DNA from: Sphingomonas sanxanigenens DSM 19645 = NX02
GTDB lineage: Bacteria > Pseudomonadota > Alphaproteobacteria > Sphingomonadales > Sphingomonadaceae
Direction of reading: 5' to 3'
Assembly: GCF_000512205.2 (NCBI RefSeq)
Contig: NZ_CP006644.1
Span: forward strand, 1,418,519-1,482,518
DNA length: 64,000 nucleotides
Notes under the pieces: generated by a model
The model's input: the letters and a program-made list of their open reading frames with translations, nothing else
The model's database searches: none
What the model was told of the DNA's origin: nothing
Shown: positions 17,536-26,474 of the stretch, piece after piece
Layout: each line of letters opens with the position of its first letter
Position numbering within the stretch: position 1 is the first letter of the stretch
Position numbers and translations under genes: made by a program

Positions 17536-18246
17536 TCAGGCGAGCTTGAGGCCTTCCTTGTTCATCCGGCTCGTCAGTTCGCGCGACGCAGCCTCGTCGA
17601 GCCGCGCATCGAGGAGGGGGAACAGATCCTCTTCCTCGGCCCGCATGTGCACCTCCAGGCTGCTGCGCAACGCGCGCAGCCGGGCGATGAAGGCCTCACC
17701 CTGGCGCGGCATCCGTTCCAGCTCGAACAGGGCGTGCTTCACCTCGCCATGGTCGCTGACCAGCCGCTCGGCTTCGGTGCCCTCGCCATGGTCGCGCAGG
17801 GCGGGGTAGATCACATTCTCTTCCTGGAAGGCATGCTTGCCCAACGCATGCTTGATCTGGGTGAGCAGGACGCTGCGGCGAGCGGTCTGGCTGTCATCGG
17901 TGGCTTCGATCAGTTCGAACAGCCGCAGCACCGCCTTGTGCTCGGCGGCCAGGGCGTCGCGCCAGCCGCCGGCAAGCACGGTGGGCGCCTGCACCGCGAG
18001 CTTGCGGCCGAAATTGGCGGCAAGGCCGGCAACGACGCCGAGTGCCGCGGCGCCGGCGATCTTGAAGACGTTGGACCGGTCGAAGCTGGCGCTGGGGCTG
18101 ACGGGATCTTCCGCCGTAGCCGCGGCCGAGGCGCCTGTATCCGCGATCGGTTCGGCGGCCACGGCCTTTCGCCGGGTGCCGGGTTTGGGGGTGGACGTGC
18201 GCCTGGCCTGGTGCGCCGCGGCCTTGCTCTTCGTCGTGCTCGCCAT
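17536..18246 (-). CDS. hemerythrin-domain protein with N-terminal hydrophobic segment
   Basis: The 236-residue protein has a Lys/Arg/Ala-rich head (1-35), a hydrophobic segment at 61-80 (FKIAGAAALGVVAGLAANFG) and a HHE hemerythrin domain from about 95 to 225. Likely di-iron ligands are H103, H138, E142, H166 or H171, H200 and E204/E205. Such proteins bind oxygen or NO, or serve in iron and oxidative stress responses. A strong GGAGG ribosome site precedes the ATG. It is a single gene; no operon partner is evident. Confidence 0.83.
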   Translation of the reverse strand: MASTTKSKAAAHQARRTSTPKPGTRRKAVAAEPIADTGASAAATAEDPVSPSASFDRSNVFKIAGAAALGVVAGLAANFGRKLAVQAPTVLAGGWRDALAAEHKAVLRLFELIEATDDSQTARRSVLLTQIKHALGKHAFQEENVIYPALRDHGEGTEAERLVSDHGEVKHALFELERMPRQGEAFIARLRALRSSLEVHMRAEEEDLFPLLDARLDEAASRELTSRMNKEGLKLA

Positions 18247-18328
18247 GTTGACCTCCGGTTGGAACGCGCTCGCCGAATCAACAATGCGGCGGCGCCGGGG
18301 TTCCGGTCGGTCCTTGGAATGCGGTCGA

Positions 18329-18997
18329 TCAGGTCGCCGGCGGTGTCTCGAAACGCTCGATCACCCAGGCTTCCTCCTGCGCCGCCGCCAGCCAGTCCTG
18401 CATATAGGGGTGGTTCAGAACCGCATCCATGTAGGGCGCCGCGAAGCGCGGGACGGGCACCGAATAGGTGACGAAGCGGGTGACAACGGGTGCGAACATG
18501 ATATCCGCGGCGCCGAATGCGCCGAACAGGAAATCGCCGGTTCCGCCGTAGCGCGCACGTGCCTGCGCCCAAAGCGTAAGGACCCGGGTGACGTCGGCGA
18601 ACACGTCCGGCGCCAGTGGCCGCGGCGGAAATTGCTGGCGGATGTTCATGCTGAGGGTGCGGCGCAGCGCCGCGAAGCTCGAATGCATCTCCGCCGCCAT
18701 CGACCGCGCCATCGCGCGCGCGCCGTCATCCTCGGGCCAGAACCGGCTGCGTTCGGTCTTTTCCGCCAGCCATTCGATGATCGCCAGCGAATCCCAGACG
18801 ACGATCTCGCCGTCCCACAGGATCGGCACCTTGCCGGAGGAGGGAGCGAACTCGTCGCCTTCGCGGCGCTTGTCCCAATCGGCGTCGTACAGCGGCACGA
18901 CGACCTCTTCGAAGGACAGGCCCGATTGCTTGGCCGCGAGCCAGCCGCGGAGCGACCAGGAGGAATAGGCCTTGTTGCCGAGGATCAGCTTGAGCAT
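18329..18997 (-). CDS. glutathione S-transferase family protein
   Basis: This 222-residue protein has the N-terminal thioredoxin-like domain with NKAYSSWSLRGWLA (the active serine region), SGKVPILWDGEIVVWDSLAI (the glutathione gamma-glutamyl site) and an all-helical C-terminal domain. It resembles the bacterial GST group that carries KxYSSWSLR. The substrate is unknown. It lies 49 nt after engB stops, on the same strand, but is probably transcribed separately or as the tail of that operon. Confidence 0.88.
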   Translation of the reverse strand: MLKLILGNKAYSSWSLRGWLAAKQSGLSFEEVVVPLYDADWDKRREGDEFAPSSGKVPILWDGEIVVWDSLAIIEWLAEKTERSRFWPEDDGARAMARSMAAEMHSSFAALRRTLSMNIRQQFPPRPLAPDVFADVTRVLTLWAQARARYGGTGDFLFGAFGAADIMFAPVVTRFVTYSVPVPRFAAPYMDAVLNHPYMQDWLAAAQEEAWVIERFETPPAT

Positions 18998-19045
18998 GTG
19001 CCCGCCATAGCCGCTGCAAGGCAGACAAGTCGAGAAGCGCTGGCG

Positions 19046-19711
19046 CTAACCCGTGATCGATTCGAACACGGCCGCACGCAACTCTGCCATGCCGAGGCCG
19101 GTTTCGCTGGACGTGACGATGATCTCCGGATGCGCGGCGGGGCGGGTACGCGCTTCGGTTCCGGTCTGCTCCAGCACCGCCGTCAGTTCGGTCGCCTTGA
19201 TCTTGTCCGCCTTGGTGAGCACCAGGCGATAGCTGACCGCAGCGTCGTCCAGCATCTTCATGATGTCGCGATCGACATCCTTGATGCCGTGACGCGAATC
19301 GATCAGCACCAGCGCGCGCTTCAGCACCTGCCGGCCGCGCAGATAGTCGTTCACCAGATAGCGCCACTTGCGGACCATGTCCTTGGGCGCCTTGGCGAAG
19401 CCATAGCCCGGCATGTCGACCAGCCGCATCACCGGCGGCGCGCCGACGTCGAAATAGTTGAGCTCCTGCGTGCGGCCCGGGGTGTTGGACGTGCGGGCGA
19501 GGCCGTTGCGGTTGGTGAGGCCGTTCAGCAGCGACGATTTGCCGACGTTGGAGCGGCCTGCGAACGCCACCTCGGGCACGTCCGGATCGGGGAGGAAGCG
19601 CAGCTCCGGGGCCGATTTCAGGAACTCGACCGGCCCCGCGAACAGCTTTCGCGCCGCCTCGACCAGTTCGGCCCGTGCGTCCGCCGCGCCCTCATCCGCT
19701 TCGTCGCTCAC
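19046..19711 (-). CDS. engB: ribosome biogenesis GTPase YsxC/EngB
   Basis: This is an essential small GTPase needed for assembly of the 50S subunit. The G1 motif is GRSNVGKSS, the switch region has [12 protein letters not shown]3 is DMPGYG and G4 is TKAD. The 221-residue length is normal. The GTG start at 19711 overlaps the yidC stop (GTGA), giving the usual alphaproteobacterial order yidC-engB. Open frame upstream of the GTG is yidC sequence in another frame. Confidence 0.94.
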   Translation of the reverse strand: MSDEADEGAADARAELVEAARKLFAGPVEFLKSAPELRFLPDPDVPEVAFAGRSNVGKSSLLNGLTNRNGLARTSNTPGRTQELNYFDVGAPPVMRLVDMPGYGFAKAPKDMVRKWRYLVNDYLRGRQVLKRALVLIDSRHGIKDVDRDIMKMLDDAAVSYRLVLTKADKIKATELTAVLEQTGTEARTRPAAHPEIIVTSSETGLGMAELRAAVFESITG

Positions 19712-21420
19712 TTCGCTGCCGCCTCCTTCAGCGCGGGGTGGCGGCTGTACAGCCACTTCTGCTGCGCGATGGTGAGCAGGTTGGAGACCGTCCAATAGAG
19801 CTGCAGGCCCGCCGCGAACGGTGCCATCACGAACATGAACACCCACGGCATCAGGCTGAACACCTGCTTCTGCATCTCGTCCATCGGCTGCGGGTTCAGC
19901 TTGAACTGGAGATACATGGTGATGCCCAGCAGCACCGGCAGCACGCCGATCGCCAGGAAGTGCGGCGGCGTGAAGTTCAGATAGCCGAACAGGTTGAGCA
20001 GGGTCGCGGGATCGGGGGCCGACAGGTCCTTGATCCACAGGATGAAGGGCTGGTGGCGCATCTCGATCGTCAGCATCAGCACCTTGTAGAGCGCGTAGAA
20101 GATCGGAATCTGCAGCACCAGCGGCAGGCAGCCCGCGATCGGGTTCACCTTTTCCTCGCGGTACAGCTTCATCATCTCTTCCTGAAGCTTGGGCTTGTCG
20201 TCCTTGTGCCGCTCCTGCAGCGCCTTCATCTTCGGCTGCACCGCGCGCATGCCCGCCATCGAGGCGAACTGGCGCTGCGCGATCGGGAACATCAGGCCGC
20301 GCACCAGCACGGTCAGCAGGATGATCGCGACGCCGAAATTACCGGTGAACTTGAACAGCCAGTCGAGCACCCAGAAGATCGGGCGTTCGATCGGGGCGAA
20401 CCAGCCCCAGTCGATCGCCTTGTCGAACTGCACGATCTTGAGATCATTCTCATAGGCCTGCAGCACGCCGACTTCCTTGGCGCCGGCGAAGAAGCGCGTT
20501 TCGGTGGTGAGCGCACGACCGGGCTGCACCACGGCCTGCGCGGCACGGAAATCGGCTTGATAGGCGCCGCCGCCGCCGATGCGGAACTTGGCGTTCACCG
20601 GCTTGCCCTGGTCGGGCACCAGCGCGGTCAGCCAATATTTGTCGTTGAAACCCAGCCAGCCGCCGGTGGTCGCGAAATCGAGGCCGTTGTTGCCGGCCGC
20701 ATCGACATCGCTGAAATCGACATCATAGTTCGCGGCGCCGTTGAACACGCCGGTCGGGCCGGTGTGGATCGTCCAGCTATCCGGATCCTTGGAGACGCCG
20801 CGCTGCGAGACATAGCCATAGGGCTGCACCGCAACGGCGCTGCCGCTGCGGTTGGCCACGGACTGCCGGACGGTGAACATGTAATTCTCGTCGACCGCGA
20901 TACGCATCGCGAAAACGAGACCGCGGCCGTTATTCCAGCTCAGCGTCACCGGCTTGCCCGGCACCAGTTCCGCGGCATCCGCGGTCCACACGGTGTCGGG
21001 GCCGGGTGTCGCGACGCCCTCGCCCGCCCAGCCGAAGCCGGCCAGGCGCGCATCCTTGGTGCCGGCGGGCGCCAGCAGCCGGATCGGCGGCGCGTTCTTC
21101 GCGATCGTCTCCCGATAATTGGTCAGCAGCAGGTCGTCGATACGGGCGCCCTTCAGCGCGATCGAACCCTGCAGCTTGGGGGTGCGCACCGGCAGGCGCG
21201 GCGAGGCGCCGAGCGCGGCAGCCACCGGGCGGATCGCGTCGGGCGCGTCGGCCGCCGGCGTCGAGGCGGTGGGCGAGGGAACCGGCACGGACTTGCCGTC
21301 GACCATCTTGGTCGCGGGCGGATTCGCGGTCGGGAAGAAATAGTCGGTGACGAACTGGCCGCCGAACAGCACCAGCGCCGCGATGAGCGCGAAAATGATC
21401 AGATTGCGCTTGTCGTCCAC
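19708..21420 (-). CDS. yidC: membrane protein insertase YidC
   Basis: This 570-residue inner-membrane insertase has an N-terminal helix ([19 protein letters not shown]), a large periplasmic domain (about 60-340) and the conserved five-helix core beginning [19 protein letters not shown]. The hydrophilic groove arginine lies in VRGLMFP, and the C1 hairpin contains [19 protein letters not shown]. It folds and inserts membrane proteins with SecYEG or alone. It lies in the rpmH-rnpA-yidD-yidC-engB order. Confidence 0.96.
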   Translation of the reverse strand: MDDKRNLIIFALIAALVLFGGQFVTDYFFPTANPPATKMVDGKSVPVPSPTASTPAADAPDAIRPVAAALGASPRLPVRTPKLQGSIALKGARIDDLLLTNYRETIAKNAPPIRLLAPAGTKDARLAGFGWAGEGVATPGPDTVWTADAAELVPGKPVTLSWNNGRGLVFAMRIAVDENYMFTVRQSVANRSGSAVAVQPYGYVSQRGVSKDPDSWTIHTGPTGVFNGAANYDVDFSDVDAAGNNGLDFATTGGWLGFNDKYWLTALVPDQGKPVNAKFRIGGGGAYQADFRAAQAVVQPGRALTTETRFFAGAKEVGVLQAYENDLKIVQFDKAIDWGWFAPIERPIFWVLDWLFKFTGNFGVAIILLTVLVRGLMFPIAQRQFASMAGMRAVQPKMKALQERHKDDKPKLQEEMMKLYREEKVNPIAGCLPLVLQIPIFYALYKVLMLTIEMRHQPFILWIKDLSAPDPATLLNLFGYLNFTPPHFLAIGVLPVLLGITMYLQFKLNPQPMDEMQKQVFSLMPWVFMFVMAPFAAGLQLYWTVSNLLTIAQQKWLYSRHPALKEAAAK

Positions 21421-21453
21421 GCTAAACTCCCACCCCGTCCGAATGATCGCCCG

Positions 21454-21666
21454 TCAGGGCACCGGGTCATAGCCGCTGCCCCCGAACGGGTGACAGCGCG
21501 AAATCCGCCGGACAGCCAGCCAACTGCCCTTGAGCGCGCCATAGCGCTTCAATGCCTCGATCGCATAGGCAGAACAGCTTGGCTGGTAACGGCAGCTTGG
21601 CGGCAAAATCGCCGAGGGCCCGAGCTGCCATGCACGCGCGACGAGGATCAGCAACCGGGCGATCAT
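21454..21666 (-). CDS. yidD: membrane protein insertion efficiency factor YidD
   Basis: This 70-residue protein has the conserved core [20 protein letters not shown] and the C-terminal [17 protein letters not shown], which are diagnostic of YidD. It sits at the inner membrane and assists YidC. It overlaps rnpA by ATGA and lies 33 nt before yidC. Confidence 0.95.
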   Translation of the reverse strand: MIARLLILVARAWQLGPSAILPPSCRYQPSCSAYAIEALKRYGALKGSWLAVRRISRCHPFGGSGYDPVP

Positions 21667-21989
21667 CGCCTAGCCCGATCCAGTGCCTTGGCCAGTTCTT
21701 CGCCGAGCAGGCCGTAGTCGCGCTCGACGCCACCGGCACGTCCGATCAGCACATGATCCGCCCCGGCCACGCCGCGTTCCGGCAGGAGCGCGCGGGCCAA
21801 TTCACGGAAACGGCGCTTCATGCGATTCCGCACGACAGCGCCGCCGATCTTCTTGGTGACGGTAATTCCCAGCCGCACGGCCGAATCGCCGTCATCGCGG
21901 CGATGGACCAGCAGCACGAAGCCGGGCATGGCGACCCGCTTGCCGCTGTTCGCCGCGAGATAATCCGTGCGGCGCGTGATCCGGTTCAG
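21663..21989 (-). CDS. rnpA: ribonuclease P protein component
   Basis: The RnpA core is clear: [40 protein letters not shown] (conserved RNR arginine motif, here split as [15 protein letters not shown]) and HVLIGRAG. It binds the catalytic RNase P RNA for tRNA 5' processing. The start is unusual: no ATG, GTG or TTG lies in frame between an ATG at 22127, upstream of rpmH, and an internal ATG in the core. CTG at 21989 overlaps the rpmH stop as CTGA and gives [14 protein letters not shown], the normal RnpA N terminus, so I choose it (108 residues). The stop overlaps yidD by ATGA. Confidence 0.85.
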   Translation of the reverse strand: MNRITRRTDYLAANSGKRVAMPGFVLLVHRRDDGDSAVRLGITVTKKIGGAVVRNRMKRRFRELARALLPERGVAGADHVLIGRAGGVERDYGLLGEELAKALDRARR

Positions 21990-22120
21990 GCGGACAGCTT
22001 GTTGCGGCCGCGGGCGCGACGGGCGCGCAAAACCTTGCGGCCCCCGACAGTCGCGCTGCGCGACCGGAAGCCGTGACGGCGGGCCCGCACGAGCTTGCTG
22101 GGCTGAAAGGTGCGCTTCAT
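21986..22120 (-). CDS. rpmH: 50S ribosomal protein L34
   Basis: This 44-residue protein reads [18 protein letters not shown] at the start and ends RGRNKLSA, the standard L34 sequence. A TGAGG ribosome site lies 8 nt before the ATG. It is the first gene of the conserved block leading to rnpA, yidD and yidC, and its stop overlaps the probable CTG start of rnpA. Confidence 0.97.
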   Translation of the reverse strand: MKRTFQPSKLVRARRHGFRSRSATVGGRKVLRARRARGRNKLSA

Positions 22121-22222
22121 CGCTCATTCCTCAAAGTGCAGAATAGAAAAGGGCCGCCTTGGCGGGCGGCCGTTGTGAAGGGCGCCGATAGGCAAAAGGC
22201 ACCGCGAAGTCAATCCGTCTGC

Positions 22223-22540
22223 TCACCCGCGCCGACGGCGCTCGCGACAGATTTCGATCCGGCGGCGGGCGCTCGCGCGGCGCAGGCCCCAGTCCGCCCA
22301 ATCGCCCCAACCGGGATGGCGCCGCTTGAATCGCACATAGCGGCGCTTTGCCCAAGCGGAATTGCGCAGGACGAGACCGAGCCCCGCGGCGAAGACGATG
22401 ATCCCGCCAGGGCCGGGCAGGGGGCCGACGAGCGGTGTGAGTGCGATCAGCAGCCATCCCAACCCGCACAGCAGCACGCGAATCCGCGGGTCGTGCCCCA
22501 GCGCGCACCACTTCCTCTGCAATGTCACGCGCCAGGTCAT
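22223..22540 (-). CDS. PGPGW-type small membrane protein
   Basis: This 105-residue protein has two hydrophobic segments. The second contains LVGPLPGPGGIIVFAAGLGL, fitting the PGPGW putative transmembrane family, and is followed by a very basic tail (RRYVRFKRRHPGW and RRRIEICRERRRRG). The function is unknown. The start at 22540 (MTWRV) is uncertain; ATGs at 22585 and 22600 are in frame. It lies upstream of the rpmH promoter and divergent from the ComM/YifB gene. Confidence 0.65.
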   Translation of the reverse strand: MTWRVTLQRKWCALGHDPRIRVLLCGLGWLLIALTPLVGPLPGPGGIIVFAAGLGLVLRNSAWAKRRYVRFKRRHPGWGDWADWGLRRASARRRIEICRERRRRG

Positions 22541-22706
22541 GGAACCGAGGTGGGGTGGCCCCGCCGCGCGGACAAGCGTGCGCATCGTCGTTCGTCGCAA
22601 GGCGTCGGGCGCCCGTCGGTTCGTGCGCAGGGTGGCAATCAGATTTCGCTCGACTCTGCGCGGGGCGCCTCCCTACAAGCCGGCAAGGAACAAAGGGGGA
22701 ATGTTC

Positions 22707-24215
22707 ATGGTCTCGATCGTGTCGACCGTTGCCTATCTCGGGCTCGATGCGCGCGCGGTCGAGGCGCAGGTGCAACTCACGCCGGGGCTTCCCGCCTTCG
22801 TGGTCGTCGGGCTGCCGGACAAGGCGGTGGGGGAGAGCCGGGAACGGGTGCGCGGCGCGATCGCCGCGATCGGTCTCTCGCTGCCGCCCAAGCGAATCAG
22901 CGTGAACCTGTCACCCGCCGATCTGCCCAAGGAGGGATCGCATTATGATCTGCCGATCGCGCTGGCGCTGCTCGGCGCGATGGGGGTGATCGATGCCGAG
23001 ACCTTGTCGTCCTACGTCTTCGTCGGCGAGCTGGGGCTCGACGGGCGGCTGGCGCCGTCCCCCGGCGTGCTGCTTGCGGCGCTGCACGCGGCCGAGGTCG
23101 GCAAGGGGCTGGTCTGCCCGGTCGCGCAAGGGCCGGAAGCGGCGTGGGCGAGCGGCATCGAGGTGCTCGCCGCGCCCGACCTGATCGCGCTGCTCAACCA
23201 TTTTCGCGGCCGCGCGCTGCTGGCGCCGCCGGTGCCGGGCGAGGTGGAGGCCCGCGCGGCGGGGCCGGACCTCAAGCAGGTGAAGGGGCAGGAGACCGCA
23301 CGCCGCGCGCTGGAGATCGCCGCGGCGGGTGGGCACAACCTTCTGATGGTCGGTCCACCGGGCGCCGGCAAGTCACTGCTCGCCGCCTGCCTGCCGGGCA
23401 TCCTGCCCGATCTCACCCCCGCGGAGGCGCTGGAGGTGTCGATGATCGCCAGCGTCGCGGGCGAACTCAACGAGGGCCGGATGGTGCGCAGCCGGCCGTT
23501 CCGCAGCCCGCACCACAGCGCCTCGATGGCGGCGCTGGTCGGTGGCGGTATCCGCGTGCGGCCGGGCGAGGTGAGCCTCGCGCATCTCGGCGTGCTGTTC
23601 CTCGACGAACTGGCCGAGTTCCAGCGCGTCGGGCTCGATTCGCTGCGCCAGCCGCTGGAAACCGGCAAGGTCAGCGTCGCGCGCGCCAATGCCCATGTCA
23701 CCTTTCCGGCGCGCGTCCAACTGATCGCGGCGATGAACCCATGCCGCTGCGGCCATCTCGGCGATCCCGCGCTCGCCTGCTCGCGCGCGCCGCGCTGCGC
23801 CGCCGACTATCAGGCGAAGGTGTCGGGGCCGCTGCTCGACCGGATCGATCTGCATGTCGAAATGGCTGCGGTCACCGCCGCCGATCTCGTGCTGCCGCCG
23901 CCAGCGGAAGGATCGGCGCAGGTCGCCGTGCGCGTCACCGCGGCGCGCGACGTGCAGACCGAACGCTATGCGGCGGTTCCGGTGAGGACGAATGCCGAAG
24001 CCGATGGCGAACTGCTCGACCGTGTGGCCACGCCCGACGATCCCGGCCGCGCGCTGCTGGCGCAAGCGGCGGAAGCGATGCGGCTGTCGGCGCGCGGCTA
24101 CACCCGCATCCTGCGCGTCGGCCGCACCATCGCCGATCTCGACGGGTCGGACGGCGTCCACCGCGTTCATGTCGCCGAGGCGCTGAGCTACCGCAGGCGC
24201 GCCCCGACCGCGTAA
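22707..24215 (+). CDS. YifB/ComM-family Mg-chelatase-like AAA+ ATPase
   Basis: This 502-residue protein has an N-terminal LonC-like domain (VSTVAYLGLDARAVEAQVQL and RVRGAIAAIGLSLPPKRI), a AAA+ core with Walker A GPPGAGKS and Walker B VLFLDELAEF, and a zinc-like cluster in MNPCRCGHLGDPALACSRAP. ComM is a hexameric helicase that aids branch migration during natural transformation. ATG 22707 is preferred over 22701 because of its spacing from AAGGGGGA. It is monocistronic. Confidence 0.92.
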   Translation: MVSIVSTVAYLGLDARAVEAQVQLTPGLPAFVVVGLPDKAVGESRERVRGAIAAIGLSLPPKRISVNLSPADLPKEGSHYDLPIALALLGAMGVIDAETLSSYVFVGELGLDGRLAPSPGVLLAALHAAEVGKGLVCPVAQGPEAAWASGIEVLAAPDLIALLNHFRGRALLAPPVPGEVEARAAGPDLKQVKGQETARRALEIAAAGGHNLLMVGPPGAGKSLLAACLPGILPDLTPAEALEVSMIASVAGELNEGRMVRSRPFRSPHHSASMAALVGGGIRVRPGEVSLAHLGVLFLDELAEFQRVGLDSLRQPLETGKVSVARANAHVTFPARVQLIAAMNPCRCGHLGDPALACSRAPRCAADYQAKVSGPLLDRIDLHVEMAAVTAADLVLPPPAEGSAQVAVRVTAARDVQTERYAAVPVRTNAEADGELLDRVATPDDPGRALLAQAAEAMRLSARGYTRILRVGRTIADLDGSDGVHRVHVAEALSYRRRAPTA

Positions 24216-24342
24216 GGCGGGACGGGGCAAAATGAAACAATCCTTGATCCTACAGTCATTTTGGGGGAGCGTCCGGCCCGCATTGGCCGGCGACAGACCG
24301 GCGTTCGGGCGCGCTTTTTGCTCACTGGAAGGGGAAGCTTCC

Positions 24343-24879
24343 ATGGAATGGATGATTTTGCCGCTCAAGCGATATGCCGATTTTTCGGGCCGTTCGCGGC
24401 GGCTGGAGTTTTGGATGTGGTTTCTAGCGATGTTCGTCATCAACATCGTTTTCACAGTCTTGATTTTGATGGCTTTGGGCGGAGCCGCTGCATTTTCAGA
24501 CCCGGAGAATATCGGTGCGAACATGACGGCAATTTTTGCAGGGGCCGGCGTGATCATGATTATATCGATCGTTGTCAGCCTGGGGCTGCTCATCCCGAGC
24601 CTCGCGGTAACTGTCCGGCGCCTGCATGATTCAGACAAGTCTGGCTGGTGGATCATGCTGTTCTGGGGCCCCTATCTGCTATCGGTGGTGTTTGGCTTCG
24701 CCGGTGCAGCGATGGGCTCGGGCGGCGTTGCGCTGATGCTCATCGGCGGCGTTTTCAACCTGCTGCTCCTTGTCGCTTGCGTCGTCATGCTCGTGTTTTG
24801 TGTTCTTGACGGCACGCGGGGATCGAATCGTTATGGCGAGGATCCGAAGCGACCGACGAACGCCGAAGTGTTTGCCTGA
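24343..24879 (+). CDS. DUF805 membrane protein, copy 1
   Basis: This 178-residue inner-membrane protein starts MEWMILPLKRYADFSGRSRR and contains LEFWMWFL, the LAVTVRRLHDSDKSGWW motif and a C-terminal DGTRGSNRYGEDPK, all typical of DUF805. Four hydrophobic segments are visible. The function is unknown. The ATG follows GGAAGGGGA. It forms a tandem pair with the next gene. Base composition is less GC-rich than the flanking genes. Confidence 0.86.
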   Translation: MEWMILPLKRYADFSGRSRRLEFWMWFLAMFVINIVFTVLILMALGGAAAFSDPENIGANMTAIFAGAGVIMIISIVVSLGLLIPSLAVTVRRLHDSDKSGWWIMLFWGPYLLSVVFGFAGAAMGSGGVALMLIGGVFNLLLLVACVVMLVFCVLDGTRGSNRYGEDPKRPTNAEVFA

Positions 24880-24924
24880 ACCCGCGGTGGCCGGCTTGCC
24901 GGCCACGCAAGCGGGGAGATGCCG

Positions 24925-25347
24925 GTGGACTGGATGATACTGCCGCTCAAGCGGTATGCCGATTTCTCCGGGCGTTCGCGCAGGACAGAATTCTGGATGT
25001 TCTATCTGTTCCAGATCATCGTCATTGTGGCTGTCTTGTCGGTCGCGGCAATATTCGCTATCATCGCAAGCGCGAGGGGCAGCGATAGCACCCAAAGCAT
25101 CGGCGTCGGCATCATCATCGGCAGCATTCTTTTTCTCATCGTGTTGGTGGCGTTGATCATCCCACAGTTAGCCGTTCTCGTGAGGCGATTGCACGATCAG
25201 GATCTCAGCGGGTGGATAGCGCTCATTGCCTTTGTTCCGCTGGTTGGATTGGTTGTACTCGTCATGATGTTCATCGAAGGCACGCGCGGACCCAACCGTT
25301 ACGGGGAAGATCCCAAGGCGCCAGCGCACTCGCGCGTTTTCTCATGA
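24925..25347 (+). CDS. DUF805 membrane protein, copy 2
   Basis: This is a paralogue of the previous gene. After VDWMILPLKRYADFSGRSRR it keeps LAVLVRRLHDQDLSGW and GTRGPNRYGEDPK but is about 40 residues shorter (140 residues), missing much of the loop around the third segment. GTG 24925 aligns exactly with the start of copy 1 and stands 6 nt behind GGGGAG, so it is chosen over ATG 24919, which abuts the ribosome site. The two genes are 45 nt apart and probably cotranscribed. Confidence 0.84.
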   Translation: MDWMILPLKRYADFSGRSRRTEFWMFYLFQIIVIVAVLSVAAIFAIIASARGSDSTQSIGVGIIIGSILFLIVLVALIIPQLAVLVRRLHDQDLSGWIALIAFVPLVGLVVLVMMFIEGTRGPNRYGEDPKAPAHSRVFS

Positions 25348-25434
25348 GCGCCGGCGCAGGTCGCCGGTATCTCGGGTGACGAGCTTCTTATCTCCGCGTT
25401 GCGAGCCGTGTCACTGACGGGGCATAGCATTGCC

Positions 25435-25992
25435 ATGCCCGATCCCGATCCGCTCGATCCCGATCCCGTCGCCCGGTTGACGCCGGGCGAGCGCGATTGC
25501 CTGCGGCTGGTGCTCGACCACAAGCCGTCGAAGGAGATCGCGATCCGGCTCGGCATCGGGCCCGATGCGGTCGACAAGCGGATCAAGCAGGCGATGCGCA
25601 AGCTGGGCGTCTCGACGCGGGTCGCGGCAGCGCGGCTGCTGGCGGATGCGGATGCGGATGCGGCGGGCGAGGCCCCCGACCGGTACCAGCGGCTGGTATA
25701 CCAATCGGCAGCACTGGCCGGGGAGCCCGAACCCCGGGCATGGATCGATCCGCAGCCGGCAACGGAAGGGGCGGCAACCGGGTTCCGGGAAGAGCGCATG
25801 GCGTTCGATGTCCCGGAGGCGGATCCCGCTCTGCCGGCCGTGGGGATCGATGAAGACGCGATCGACGGGCGACGGATTCTCAGGGTCCTCGCGGCGATCA
25901 TCGGCATCGCCATCCTTGCGGCGCTGGTTGCGGGCGGATTGCTCAGCGCCATCCTGGCGGGGCAGCAGGCTCTGGAAGCCGCGCTGACCTGA
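25435..25992 (+). CDS. LuxR-type HTH protein with C-terminal membrane anchor
   Basis: The 185-residue protein has a LuxR/GerE-like helix-turn-helix at about residues 14-60 (LTPGERDCLRLVLDHKPSKE, then DAVDKRIKQAMRKLGV), an acidic proline-rich linker and one C-terminal transmembrane helix (ILRVLAAIIGIAILAALVAG). There is no receiver domain. Such membrane-linked HTH proteins are frequent in sphingomonads; their targets are unknown. The start is uncertain: ATG 25435 is used, GTG 25408 and TTG 25399 are in frame and no strong ribosome site is visible. Confidence 0.75.
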   Translation: MPDPDPLDPDPVARLTPGERDCLRLVLDHKPSKEIAIRLGIGPDAVDKRIKQAMRKLGVSTRVAAARLLADADADAAGEAPDRYQRLVYQSAALAGEPEPRAWIDPQPATEGAATGFREERMAFDVPEADPALPAVGIDEDAIDGRRILRVLAAIIGIAILAALVAGGLLSAILAGQQALEAALT

Positions 25993-26058
25993 CCCGGCGG
26001 CACGGGCACCCGCATCGTCAACGTCATGCCCGCCGACCAGGGCGGAAAAGGGGAATGC

Positions 26059-26424
26059 ATGTCCGAAGCGTCAAACTCCGTCGTTCATCCGGATTTCCAG
26101 CGGTCGCGCAGCGGCCGCCTCGTCGCCGCCGAGCGGATCGCCGAGCCGCTGATCGGCACCGAAGCCGCATTCGATGCCGCGATCGGCCAGCTCTCGCTGC
26201 TCGGCGCCGCCATCGCCACCGCGCGCGTCGATGCCGGAATGGCCGCCGAATTCAGCCAGGGCAGCCTCGAGGATATCGCCGAGACGTTCACCGCCACGGT
26301 CGCGGCGCGGCGCGCGTTGATCAACACCCACCGCCGCCTGGGCGCGATGCAGCGCAAGGCGGGGCTGGAGGCGATCAATTTCGGCGCCGGCGACGGCAAG
26401 CCGCTGCCTGCCTTCACGGCCTGA
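26059..26424 (+). CDS. small helical protein of unknown function
   Basis: This 121-residue soluble protein has no signal peptide or membrane segment and is rich in alanine and helical stretches (GRLVAAERIAEPLIGTEAAF, AETFTATVAARRALINTHRR). I do not recognise a family. The ATG at 26059 follows AAAAGGGGAATGC. It lies between the LuxR-type gene and a membrane protein gene on the same strand, with a 50-nt gap downstream. Confidence 0.65.
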   Translation: MSEASNSVVHPDFQRSRSGRLVAAERIAEPLIGTEAAFDAAIGQLSLLGAAIATARVDAGMAAEFSQGSLEDIAETFTATVAARRALINTHRRLGAMQRKAGLEAINFGAGDGKPLPAFTA

Positions 26425-26474
26425 TCCTTTGGTTGGGATTGACCGGGCGATCGCTTGATGATCCGGTCAATCCC

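Noticed and set aside
21990..22127. Thermus-like rnpA start upstream of rpmH, with L34 embedded in a longer RnpA
   Set aside because: The ATG at 22127 stands only 1 nt behind the GAGG ribosome site, which fits the rpmH ATG instead, and the added segment has no RnpA similarity. The CTGA overlap explains rnpA better.
22131..22775. 214-codon minus-strand frame opposite the start of the ComM/YifB gene
   Set aside because: It overlaps both the ComM/YifB gene and the PGPGW-type gene in a third frame and shows antisense-type composition.
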